DNA of 14,422 nucleotides, from NCBI GenBank assembly GCA_043806415.1, contig JAZDHB010000061.1, positions 1-14,422 of the forward strand, in the 5' to 3' direction. Under the pieces are notes generated by a model, which ran no database searches, was not told the origin of the DNA, and saw nothing but the letters and a program-made list of their open reading frames with translations. Positions 5,143 to 11,981 of the stretch are shown here, one piece after another. Position numbers and translations under genes: made by a program. The DNA is from CAIXYX01 sp043806415. GTDB lineage: Archaea > Micrarchaeota > Micrarchaeia > Anstonellales > Anstonellaceae. Every line of letters starts with the position of its first letter. The first letter of the stretch is position 1.

Positions 5143-6225
5143 CTACACTTCAAATTCGAACATGTCGCCTTCCTTTTCCTTGAGGCGCGCGAGGGCCTTT
5201 TGGATCTGCCCCTCGCTCAGGCCCAACCCCAGGCTTTCGGACAGGTATTTCACCACGTTCTTGCCCGAATACTCGCCCACCACCAGGCGGCGCTTGAGGC
5301 CGATGGACTGGGGCGAGAAAGCCTCGTAGGCTTTGCCGTCGGTCTTGAGCACGGCGCCCAGATGGGTGCCGCCCTTGTGGCGGAAGACGTTCTCGCCCAC
5401 CACCGGGCTGAAGGGGTCGGATGGAAGGGAGGTGATCTGCGAGAAGAGCCTGGAGAGCTTGGGCAGCTCGTCGGATTTCATCTCCGGACGCTGCTGGTAG
5501 AGCACCTGCAGGGCCATCACCACTTCGGCTAATTTGGGGATTCCCGCGCGCTCGCCCGCGCCGTTGATGGAGGTGTGGATGCAGTCGGCCCCGGCCTCGA
5601 TGCCGGCCAGGCTGTTGGCCAGGGCCAACCCCAGGTCGTTGTGGCAGTGCAGGTCGAGGCCGACGGACGGGAGGGCTTCGCGGACATGGCGCACCAGCTT
5701 GAACATGCCCGGGGGCGTCATCACGCCCACCGTGTCGGTGATCGAGATTCGGTCGGCGCCGGCCTCGGCGGCCGTCCGGGCAAACTGCAGGAGCTCCTCG
5801 GGCCCCGTGCGGGAGGCATCCTCGCAGGTGAAGCGCATCCGCACGCCGCGGGATTTGGCGTATTCGATCGTTTTCCTGGTTTGGGCGAGGGCCTCTTCCT
5901 TGTTCATGTGCAATTTGTGCTCGAGGTGCACGGAGGACGTGGAGAGGTAGATGGCGATCCATCGGGGGTCGAATTTGAGCAGCAGGTCGATGTCGGACGG
6001 GGTGGCCCGTCCGTGCAGGATGATATTTGACTTGTAGCCCGCGCCGAGCAGGTCTTTGGCCACGGCCCCGCTCTTTTCAGAAACAATGGGCGAATATTCG
6101 ATGAAATCCACGCCCAATTGGTCGAGGCCATTGGCTATTTTGAGCGCCTGCTCGGGGCTGAAGCGCACCTTGGGAGCCTGCGCGCCCTCGCGCAGGGTGG
6201 AATCTAGGATGAGGACGCGATCCAT
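5143..6225 (-). CDS. Isopropylmalate/homocitrate synthase-family enzyme (DRE-TIM barrel)
   Basis: Condenses acetyl-CoA with a 2-oxoacid, the first step of the module. Seen: ILDSTLREGAQ at 6-16 (metal-ligand Asp8, catalytic Arg12), the DTVGVMTP strand at 164-171, the metal-binding HxH in LDLHCHNDLGLALANS (His193, His195), the second signature NGAGERAGIPKLAEVV (221-236), and HKGGTH (283-288) in the lid subdomain. At 360 aa it lacks the C-terminal allosteric domain of leucine-type LeuA, as homocitrate synthases and NifV do. Features conflict: TLREG and HKxGxH are homocitrate synthase-like, while the HCHNDLGLALANS and GERAG...EVVMAL segments are closer to isopropylmalate synthase or NifV, and Re-citrate synthase cannot be excluded. 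First gene of the operon; ATG 6225 has no strong ribosome-binding site but lies about 40 nt from a TATA box. Confidence 0.88.
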   Translation of the reverse strand: MDRVLILDSTLREGAQAPKVRFSPEQALKIANGLDQLGVDFIEYSPIVSEKSGAVAKDLLGAGYKSNIILHGRATPSDIDLLLKFDPRWIAIYLSTSSVHLEHKLHMNKEEALAQTRKTIEYAKSRGVRMRFTCEDASRTGPEELLQFARTAAEAGADRISITDTVGVMTPPGMFKLVRHVREALPSVGLDLHCHNDLGLALANSLAGIEAGADCIHTSINGAGERAGIPKLAEVVMALQVLYQQRPEMKSDELPKLSRLFSQITSLPSDPFSPVVGENVFRHKGGTHLGAVLKTDGKAYEAFSPQSIGLKRRLVVGEYSGKNVVKYLSESLGLGLSEGQIQKALARLKEKEGDMFEFEV

Positions 6226-6253
6226 GCGAAGATGGGCGGGCGATTATAATAAA

Positions 6254-6275
6254 TACATAATGTTGTAAATATAAC
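6254..6275 (-). promoter_or_regulatory. Operon promoter with TATA box and TACA-N6-TGTA dyad
   Basis: On the - strand the sequence gttatatttac (6265-6275) is a good archaeal TATA box 40-50 nt before the synthase ATG. Directly downstream and overlapping its edge, TACA-N6-TGTA (6254-6267) is an inverted repeat placed where bound protein would block polymerase. A second AT-rich stretch, tatttattataat (6244-6256), is nearer to the start codon and marks the likely initiation region. Confidence 0.65.
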
Positions 6276-6371
6276 AAAAGAAGAGGAGTGCGGCCTGGAC
6301 AGGGATTGAGGCTTGCGTCCCCCAGTTGGCGAATCCCAGTACTTTACGCTTGTGAGAGTACATGATGGATC

Positions 6372-6415
6372 AAAAACAAGGCCGATGCGGGTTTCGTGCG
6401 CGAAGACGATGCATC
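6372..6415 (-). terminator. Possible hairpin/T-tract terminator after the lipoprotein gene
   Basis: On the - strand GATGC (6411-6415) pairs with GCATC (6384-6388), with a nested TTCG/CGAA, followed by ttgttttt ending near 6372. It starts 6 nt after the lipoprotein stop. The stem is short and imperfect. The rest of the 195-nt gap (6276-6371) shows nothing else I can support. Confidence 0.35.
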
Positions 6416-6420
6416 CGGGC

Positions 6421-7260
6421 TTACTTGCCCTTGGCGCCGTGTTCATTCCCGCCCGCATCGGAGTCCTGCGCCGATTTTTCCAGCTCCCATAGATTTTTCA
6501 TATCCTGGGGGACCTGCCCGTGAGCATACGCATCGATGGCCCCCTCCAGAAGCTGGGGCGCGTCGAACACACACTTGACGCCCAATTCCCCTTTCCTGCC
6601 TTTTTTGACTTGTTTGCCACGCTCGTCGTAGCCGTTGATCTTGGTGTACATGACATGTATATCCTCGCGTTTTATGTGGTATTTCCGGCCCATGTAATTC
6701 TTGACCGACACGAGAACATCAAGGAGCAACTGGACGTCCGAAGGCCCGAACGATTTGCTCTTGATGAGGATGGAATCACGGCCCGATGCATCGGGGTTGG
6801 TGAGGGCGGCCACGAGATTGACCTGGATGGCGTCGACCAGCACGCGGTCGGGAATGGGGATGTGATTTGGGGTGCGGCGCTGGTATTCCTTGAGTGCGAA
6901 GGCCGAGACGCTGTCGACCATCTCCCGGGCGGCCGCCAAGCTGATATCCGGGGAATAGCCGTATTTGGAGGAAATGGATTCCAGCCTCAGCTTGAAATAT
7001 TTCTCGCTGGCCTCGAAGCGGCCCCGCAAGTCGGTGACCTGATAACCGAGGGCTTTGAGCACGTCGGCCTGGTTGGCTTGCTTATCAAGAATCGCGTTCA
7101 TCTGGTTCTTGAGCTGGCAGATATCGGCCGTGTTGACATTCGCTGTGCTGTCTAATTTATCGACGCGCTGTTTGTAGTCATTGAACTCGCGGAGCGAGAC
7201 GCAGCCCGCGACCAGGGGTATCGCCGCGGCGGTGATAAGAAGTTTGGTTCCCATCTTCAT
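6421..7260 (-). CDS. Predicted lipoprotein with N-terminal coiled coil, 279 aa
   Basis: I do not recognise a named family. The N-terminus is a lipoprotein signal: KMGTKLLITAAAIPLVAGC, with lipobox VAG-Cys20, so the mature protein should be tethered by lipid to the outer face of the membrane. Residues about 24-98 are polar with heptad spacing and look like a coiled coil. A mixed alpha/beta domain follows (about 105-250), including IPDRVLVDAIQVNLVAAL, DVQLLLDVLVSVKNYMG and GELGVKCVFDAP. The C-terminal 30 residues or so are charged and probably flexible. GGAGGGG lies 8 nt before ATG 7260, the best classical ribosome-binding site in the window. The gene diverges from the secreted protein gene at 7393, and the two share one AT-rich promoter region, so they may act together at the cell surface. 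Confidence 0.75.
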   Translation of the reverse strand: MKMGTKLLITAAAIPLVAGCVSLREFNDYKQRVDKLDSTANVNTADICQLKNQMNAILDKQANQADVLKALGYQVTDLRGRFEASEKYFKLRLESISSKYGYSPDISLAAAREMVDSVSAFALKEYQRRTPNHIPIPDRVLVDAIQVNLVAALTNPDASGRDSILIKSKSFGPSDVQLLLDVLVSVKNYMGRKYHIKREDIHVMYTKINGYDERGKQVKKGRKGELGVKCVFDAPQLLEGAIDAYAHGQVPQDMKNLWELEKSAQDSDAGGNEHGAKGK

Positions 7261-7288
7261 TGGTATCCCCTCCGGATTCAGATCTTTA

Positions 7289-7319
7289 AGGTTATAATTA
7301 GTGATTTACTAAATATAAG
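7289..7319. promoter_or_regulatory. Divergent promoter region with shared TATA-like box
   Basis: The sequence actaaatataag (7307-7318) reads as a TATA box on both strands (taaatata on +, cttatatttag on -). On - it is about 50 nt from the lipoprotein ATG, with room for a short leader containing GGAGGGG. On + it would start transcription near 7340, before ATG 7393. A second box, ggttataatta (7289-7299), lies nearer the lipoprotein gene. Confidence 0.6.
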
Positions 7320-7322
7320 CAT

Positions 7323-7342
7323 GCCGGCCCGAAATGGCCGGC
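7323..7342 (+). other. Perfect 7-bp hairpin at the start of the secreted-protein transcript
   Basis: GCCGGCC (7323-7329) pairs exactly with GGCCGGC (7336-7342) around the 6-nt loop CGAAAT. It falls just upstream of or at the predicted + strand transcription start, and about 50 nt before the start codon. It could be a protein-binding dyad or a 5' mRNA hairpin; it is not a terminator, having no T-tract. Confidence 0.5.
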
Positions 7343-7392
7343 CGGATTTTCCGCTCGTAAAGGTCTTAAACATTGGGCGAGCACGCAAACCC

Positions 7393-8886
7393 ATGAGATG
7401 CGTTCTCTTCGGTTTGTTCGCGCTGATTCTGATCCTGGGCTGCGTCCCGCAAATCCACGCGGGCTGGGGCGAAACCACCGAGGTGCGGGTGCTGGACGGC
7501 CATTACCGGGCCCTGCCCAATGCCATGGCCAACATCACGTGGGAGATCTCCAAATCGCGGGGCTTGGCGACCACCAAGAACAAGCTCACGGGCGCCAACG
7601 GGCGCACGACCTTCCAGATACAGAACAACGAATACGCCAATGAGGACACGAACTACACCTATACGGTCCAGGCTTCCTACGGGAGGGCGAGCGGCTCGGC
7701 GCAGTTCAATTACAGCATCGGAGAGACGCCCCGGACCATCGACCTGCCGGTGTATTGGGTCACCTTCAGGGCCTTGGACGGCAACGGCGTCCCGGTTTCC
7801 GGGATGAAACTGTACATCGAGAACTGGCCGGTGCTCACCATCCCGGCATCGGGACTGCTGTCCATGCCGCTGGACGCGGGGAAGCACACGCTGGCCGCCA
7901 GCATCGGCAGCTTCTCGCAGAGCATCCCCTTCGAGGTCAAGGATGACATGCTCGTCGATATCACCGCCCGCTTCTACGACGTGAGCGTCCAGGTGCTCGA
8001 CGACGCCGGAAAACCGATCCGCACCGACGTGAACGTGGGAGACATGAAACAGGCGAGCGACGCCCAAGGCGAAGCGAAGTTCGCGAATGTCACCGACCCC
8101 AACCCGCTCCTGACGATTTATTACGGGCGGTACAAGAAAAGCCTCACCCTGAACCTGTCCGAGCGGACCGACGCGACCGTGATCTTTGATACGCATCCGC
8201 CCCAGATACGCAACATCAGGGCGGACTGGAACGGCCAGACCCTCAAGATCCAGGCCGTGATCCAGGATACCGGAGATTACGCCTCGGGCCTGCGCGACAA
8301 CAACGCGTCCATCGACCTTTACTACATCGACAAGAACAGCGTGCAGAAGAAGGTGCCGATGTACGCGATCGGCTACAACCTCTACGAGGGCGCCATCCCG
8401 CTGGACAGCAGTGTGCCGACCGTCCGGTACATCGTGCAGGCCACCGACGCGGAGGGCAACAGCATCAGCTCGTCGGACACGTTCGCGGTCCCGACCAGCG
8501 ACAACGGCTCGGACGCGTCCCAGCTCAACCCGCCGATCGAGCCGGGGAGCGCGGGAGGGATCGACTGGTTGATGGTGGCCGGACTCGTGCTGGGGGTCGG
8601 GGTCTTGGCCGCGGCGGCGTATGGATACTACAAGAACAAGAAGTCGCCGACCGAAGAGACGGATGAGAACCCGTATCTTGTTTCATCGCTGGACACGGAG
8701 GGCGCCCCGGAGAAGAACAAACCCCGACCGGGCGATGAATCCGTGCCGACACAGCCGGCTCCGGCCGGCTTATCGGCAAGTCCGTTGCCGAGCGGGGCCG
8801 CCCGGCCCGGGCCGCCTCCCGCAGACAAGAAGACGGAGGCCAAGCCGCCGCCCCTGCCGCCCAGCGCTGCGCCGAAAAAAAGTTGA
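7393..8886 (+). CDS. Secreted beta-domain surface protein with C-terminal membrane anchor, 497 aa
   Basis: ATG 7393 is chosen because a signal peptide follows at once (MRCVLFGLFALILILGC, cleavage probable near IHA-Gly24); the in-frame ATG at 7321 lies in the promoter. No ribosome-binding site is evident. The exterior part is a series of beta-sandwich modules of the carboxypeptidase-regulatory/Ig-like kind, seen as repeated patterns such as TEVRVLDGHYRALPNA, VTFRALDGNGVPVSGMKL and VSVQVLDDAGKPIRTDV, each followed by a T-x-A/D-x-x-G turn. A last module runs from THPPQIRNIRADW to DTFAVP. A Ser/Asn/Asp linker leads to one membrane helix, WLMVAGLVLGVGVLAAAAYGY, at about 391-413. The 84-residue cytoplasmic tail is Pro/Lys-rich and low in complexity. 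The layout is typical of DPANN surface proteins; ligand or function is unknown. Confidence 0.75.
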   Translation: MRCVLFGLFALILILGCVPQIHAGWGETTEVRVLDGHYRALPNAMANITWEISKSRGLATTKNKLTGANGRTTFQIQNNEYANEDTNYTYTVQASYGRASGSAQFNYSIGETPRTIDLPVYWVTFRALDGNGVPVSGMKLYIENWPVLTIPASGLLSMPLDAGKHTLAASIGSFSQSIPFEVKDDMLVDITARFYDVSVQVLDDAGKPIRTDVNVGDMKQASDAQGEAKFANVTDPNPLLTIYYGRYKKSLTLNLSERTDATVIFDTHPPQIRNIRADWNGQTLKIQAVIQDTGDYASGLRDNNASIDLYYIDKNSVQKKVPMYAIGYNLYEGAIPLDSSVPTVRYIVQATDAEGNSISSSDTFAVPTSDNGSDASQLNPPIEPGSAGGIDWLMVAGLVLGVGVLAAAAYGYYKNKKSPTEETDENPYLVSSLDTEGAPEKNKPRPGDESVPTQPAPAGLSASPLPSGAARPGPPPADKKTEAKPPPLPPSAAPKKS

Positions 8887-8998
8887 AAAAAGAAGGCAGA
8901 CAAAATGGCGCTTGGGCGCCCACGTAATCGGCTTGTTTAATTGCGATCAATCGGTTTTTTATTCGCAATCAACTTGGTTTATGCGAAACCGGCTTGAT
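8887..8998. terminator. Convergent intergenic region with hairpins and T-tracts for both genes
   Basis: GGCGC-TTGG-GCGCC (8907-8920) is a tight hairpin; read on - it is followed by attttg and then cttcttttttc, suitable for ending pheT. On + the T-run at 8953-8960 suits the surface-protein gene. ATTGCGA (8940-8946) pairs with TCGCAAT (8963-8969); alternatively CGGTTT (8952-8957) pairs with AAACCG (8986-8991), extended by CGC/GCG. The phrase cggcttg followed by ttta or attta occurs twice, near 8929 and 8990. Confidence 0.55.
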
Positions 8999-10717
8999 TT
9001 ATTTTTTCTTCCCGAGCATTTTCGCGTCCAGCTCGAAGAGCGAGACCGGCTGCTCGAGCCCGAACGATTCGAGCACCCGGGGGTGCAACTCGCCCACGAG
9101 CCCCGCCACTTCTCCCGCGATGAGGATGTCCGCGCACCGGCCCGGGATGAAGCCGGGGATGTCGCGCTCCTCCAAGGCATGCGAAATGCCCAGGCCGGAG
9201 AGGAAGCCGCCCAAGTGCGAGAGCGATTCGGACAGGCTGGCCTTGGGATGGGTGGCGGCGGCCGCGACGTGGACAACCTCGTTGAATTTGGGCGAAGAAT
9301 GATTGGCGGATTTGGATGGCAACGAAGATGAGCCGGATTCTTTCGAAGAAATACCCGTATTCTCGCGGGCATCCTCGCTTTCGCGCTCTTGCGCGTTTCC
9401 GCGCTCATCCGCTTTCTCCCTTGCGCTCTCCATCACCGGGCCGGCCTCGTAAAGGTATTGCGGGAACGGCTCGGATTTGGAGCGCGAGAAGATGTCCACG
9501 AGATTCGGGTAGAGCCACGGGCGCAGGGTGGAGAATTCCTCGGTGAGCGGATTGGAGACGGAGAGGGCGGCGGACGGGTCGAGCAGGCATTTGGCCAGCA
9601 CGTGGCGGCTGGTGAGGATCCAGCTGGACGCCTCGAAATAGCCCAAGCCCAGCAGGGCCTCGTGCCAGGCGGAATGGTCATTGAAGGAGGCGGTGGACGA
9701 AAAATCGGGCAGCGCGGGCGTGAAATTATTGTAGCCGATGGAGATGGCGATGTCCTCGACCAGGTCCACGGCGTGCAGCAGGTCGGAGCGGAAAGCGGGC
9801 GAATGCACGCGGCGGCCCGACACCAGATGCCCCATCCGCCCCAGATGGCGCGCGATGGCCCCGGCGTCGAGCTTGGGGTCCAGGAGCGAGCGGGCTTCCT
9901 GGAGCGGCAGCGGCATGATCGTCGGCTCGAACACCGGGTAGGTCTTGCCGTCCATCTGGACCGAATGCACCTGCCCGTGATGGTCGGCCAGCGCGGCCGC
10001 GATGATGTTGACCGTGGTGAGCACGGTGCGCGCATGCAGGCCCGTGCAGTCGATGAGAAGGTCGCGGCTGGACTCGCCCACCTGGGTGCGCTCGCCGTTG
10101 ATGATGGGCGGGAAGGAGAGCACCTCGCCGGCCGAATCCACGATGAGCGGGCAGCGCTCGCCCACCAGATGGGCATAGGCGATGCCTTTCTCGTGCTCGG
10201 TGAGGATCTGGGCGCAGGTCATGGGGGCGAGGCGGCCGAGGGGCACGAAGCGCACTTCCTCCCGGCCGACCGTTTTGTAGGTGAACGGGGGCTTGATGGA
10301 GGACATGTCATGGAGGCCGATGGCCATCTTGCGCCGGCCCCGGCCGAGCGTGTCGTGCAGCTTCTCCTGCAGCTGGATGAGCGAGGCGAACAGGGCGGGC
10401 GTCATGTGCACGCCGGTGGCAAACGCGGAGCCCACGTACGGGCGCACGTCCCGCACGGAAGGATCGACGTGCCAGGAAACGTCCGAGCGAAGGGCCGCGT
10501 ATGTTTTTGGTTTTCCGCTCTTGTAGCTGTAGGCCGAACGGGCGATGCCTTCCACCGAAAGCCAGTCCGGTCGGTTGGGCGTGATCTCCACCCAGAGCGC
10601 GTCCCCCTCGCGCGCCTCGAGCGGAATGCCCAAGGAGGTGAGGATGGGCTCGGCCTCGGACGGGCGGATTTTCCCCAATGAGCAGAGTTGGGCCAGTGAG
10701 ATCTGGACGAGGGCCAT
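8999..10717 (-). CDS. pheT: Phenylalanyl-tRNA synthetase beta chain, archaeal type
   Basis: With PheS this protein charges tRNA-Phe. The beta chain supplies the editing (B3/4), B5 and catalytic-like folds. Seen: N-terminal ITPNRPDWLSVEGIARS (45-61), the B3/4 region about 95-255, the B5 domain (about 275-336) with acidic metal-binding residues in FRSDLLHAVDLVEDIAISIGY (309-329), and NPLTEEFSTLRPWLYPNL (389-406) of the synthetase fold. There is no N-terminal tRNA-binding (EMAP) domain, as expected for Archaea. At 572 aa it is somewhat long: residues about 429-477 are a charged, then Ser-rich low-complexity insertion (ESAREKADERGNAQERESED...) between YEAGPV and VVHVAAAATH. GGTG lies 7 nt before ATG 10717. 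It is 14 nt after the stop of the small basic protein, in one operon. pheS is not in the window. Confidence 0.92.
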   Translation of the reverse strand: MALVQISLAQLCSLGKIRPSEAEPILTSLGIPLEAREGDALWVEITPNRPDWLSVEGIARSAYSYKSGKPKTYAALRSDVSWHVDPSVRDVRPYVGSAFATGVHMTPALFASLIQLQEKLHDTLGRGRRKMAIGLHDMSSIKPPFTYKTVGREEVRFVPLGRLAPMTCAQILTEHEKGIAYAHLVGERCPLIVDSAGEVLSFPPIINGERTQVGESSRDLLIDCTGLHARTVLTTVNIIAAALADHHGQVHSVQMDGKTYPVFEPTIMPLPLQEARSLLDPKLDAGAIARHLGRMGHLVSGRRVHSPAFRSDLLHAVDLVEDIAISIGYNNFTPALPDFSSTASFNDHSAWHEALLGLGYFEASSWILTSRHVLAKCLLDPSAALSVSNPLTEEFSTLRPWLYPNLVDIFSRSKSEPFPQYLYEAGPVMESAREKADERGNAQERESEDARENTGISSKESGSSSLPSKSANHSSPKFNEVVHVAAAATHPKASLSESLSHLGGFLSGLGISHALEERDIPGFIPGRCADILIAGEVAGLVGELHPRVLESFGLEQPVSLFELDAKMLGKKK

Positions 10718-10731
10718 GTGAACACCGTGGA

Positions 10732-11022
10732 TCAGCGGCCCACCTTGACATTCTCAAGGAAGCGCCGCACGGCCGGCCCGAGCCCGCGCGGGCGAGGCAG
10801 GACGGCGTACCGCATCTGCAATGGTTTGTTCGCCAGAATTTTAAAGACATGGCACGGCTCGCCGTCCGGCGATTGGAAGGAAGAAGAACGGGAGCTGGCT
10901 TTTCGGGCCGGCTCGTAAGAGCGGGCCTCGAGGCCCGAGGAGGGCGAAAAGGCCCGAGCGGGATTGGACGGGCGGATTCTTTTCTTCGCGCCGGATCTTG
11001 TCTTTTTTCTTTTTCCCTTCAT
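10732..11022 (-). CDS. Small highly basic protein of unknown function, 96 aa
   Basis: I do not recognise it. The case for a real gene is its position: its ATG (11020-11022) overlaps the stop of the upstream gene as ATGA, AAGGTGG lies 5 nt upstream, and its stop is 14 nt before pheT. Without it there would be a 300-nt hole in an otherwise packed operon. The protein starts MKGKRKKTRSGAKKRIR, continues through a Ser/Arg-rich flexible stretch to about residue 50, and ends in a compact-looking part, GEPCHVFKILANKPLQMRYA followed by RRFLENVKVGR. The charge suggests RNA, DNA or ribosome contact; neighbouring pheT hints at translation, but this is inference. Its 5' part contains a 16-bp perfect palindrome at 10922-10937 (cgggcctcgaggcccg). 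Confidence 0.65.
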   Translation of the reverse strand: MKGKRKKTRSGAKKRIRPSNPARAFSPSSGLEARSYEPARKASSRSSSFQSPDGEPCHVFKILANKPLQMRYAVLPRPRGLGPAVRRFLENVKVGR

Positions 11023-11981
11023 TTTCCCACCTTGGCGATCAGCCCGCCCTTGCAGAGGCGGTCGAGGCTGGCCTCCACGCGCGAGGAAGGCACGGACAGA
11101 TGGCGCCCCAGCTCGCGCGCCGAGACGACGCCGTCGTGCGAGCGGAGCCATTCCATCACCTCCTCGTCGAGCGAGCGGTCGCTCAATGAGAGGAGGGCGT
11201 CCAGTCGGGACTGGAGCGAGAGGATGGCCTGCGTGTCGGCGAGCATCTTGCGCGCGTCGCTCTCGCGGCCGGAGGCCATGCTCTTGAGCGCCCCGTCCAG
11301 CTCGCGCACGCGCTCCTCCAGCTCCGCGTTGCGCGAGAGGAGCCGCTCGCTTGCGAGCGAGAGGTTCGCGAGGGCCCCGTCCAGGCATTCGGCCATGAAC
11401 GAGAGCAGCTCGGGCGGAGAGGAGGGCGAGCGCGTCGCGCCCAGCACGAGGAGGGAGAGGCGCGCGGCCTCGAGCTTTCGGCGGGCCGGATTCTGGGAGG
11501 GCAGGACGGTGTAGGCGAGGGCCAGCCCCTTGCGCGAGAGGGAAAGGCGGATGAATTCGTGCGCATGGCCGAAGAGGTCGTTGGATTGCACCAGCTCAAG
11601 CTCGAGCGAATCGCTCCTCACCTGCGCGGACGTGAATCCCAGGTCGGAGAGGGCGGCCATCCAGGCCGCGGGCTTGCCCTCGAGCGGGACGGCCAGCGCG
11701 TGCTCGATGACGCGGGGCTTCGCGCCGGACGGGGAGCCGCCGGAGAGGAGTTTGTGCAGGGAGCCGCCGGGGGCCGGCGAATTTTCATCCGGCGGACGGG
11801 AAAAAATCCGCATGGGCGCATCCGAATCCATGTTCGCATGGGGAGCGGCAGGGGCGGCGGGGGCGGGAGCGGCGCTGCGACGGGCGGGAGACGAGGCCTC
11901 GCGCGCTGCGCGAGACGAAGGGATCGAATCCTCCGTTCCGCCGGCTTTGCCCAGCTTACGCGCTCTTTTTGCTTGAGTCAT
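11019..11981 (-). CDS. Coiled-coil protein with C-terminal winged-helix domain, 320 aa
   Basis: No named family is recognised. Residues 1-80 or so are Ala/Pro/Ser-rich and likely disordered. A domain of about 85-215 follows (PRVIEHALAVPLEGKPA, LELELVQSNDLFGHAHEFIR, LALAYTVLPSQ). Residues about 215-262 have long Leu/Glu heptads (SRNAELEERVRELDGALKSM) typical of a coiled coil. The C-terminus, LDEEVMEWLRSHDGVVSARELGRHLSV followed by SRVEASLDRLCKGGLIAKVGK, fits a winged helix-turn-helix: recognition helix PSSRVEASLDRLCKGG, then a wing. ATG 11981 has GGTGGT 6 nt upstream and lies 26 nt inside the end of the ATPase gene, so the two are translationally linked. It could be a DNA-binding partner or regulator of the ATPase machine. 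Confidence 0.75.
   Translation of the reverse strand: MTQAKRARKLGKAGGTEDSIPSSRAAREASSPARRSAAPAPAAPAAPHANMDSDAPMRIFSRPPDENSPAPGGSLHKLLSGGSPSGAKPRVIEHALAVPLEGKPAAWMAALSDLGFTSAQVRSDSLELELVQSNDLFGHAHEFIRLSLSRKGLALAYTVLPSQNPARRKLEAARLSLLVLGATRSPSSPPELLSFMAECLDGALANLSLASERLLSRNAELEERVRELDGALKSMASGRESDARKMLADTQAILSLQSRLDALLSLSDRSLDEEVMEWLRSHDGVVSARELGRHLSVPSSRVEASLDRLCKGGLIAKVGK

Noticed and set aside
6339..6362. Hairpin GTACT/AGTAC in the gap before the operon promoter
   Set aside because: Only five base pairs around a 14-nt loop; expected by chance in a region of this length.
6204..6458. 84-codon - strand frame across the 6226-6420 gap
   Set aside because: It crosses the promoter and overlaps both neighbouring genes; no ribosome-binding site and no conserved-looking segment.
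9389..10681. Long + strand frame (430 codons) opposite pheT
   Set aside because: It is an antisense shadow of pheT, with skewed composition and no ribosome-binding site or domain.
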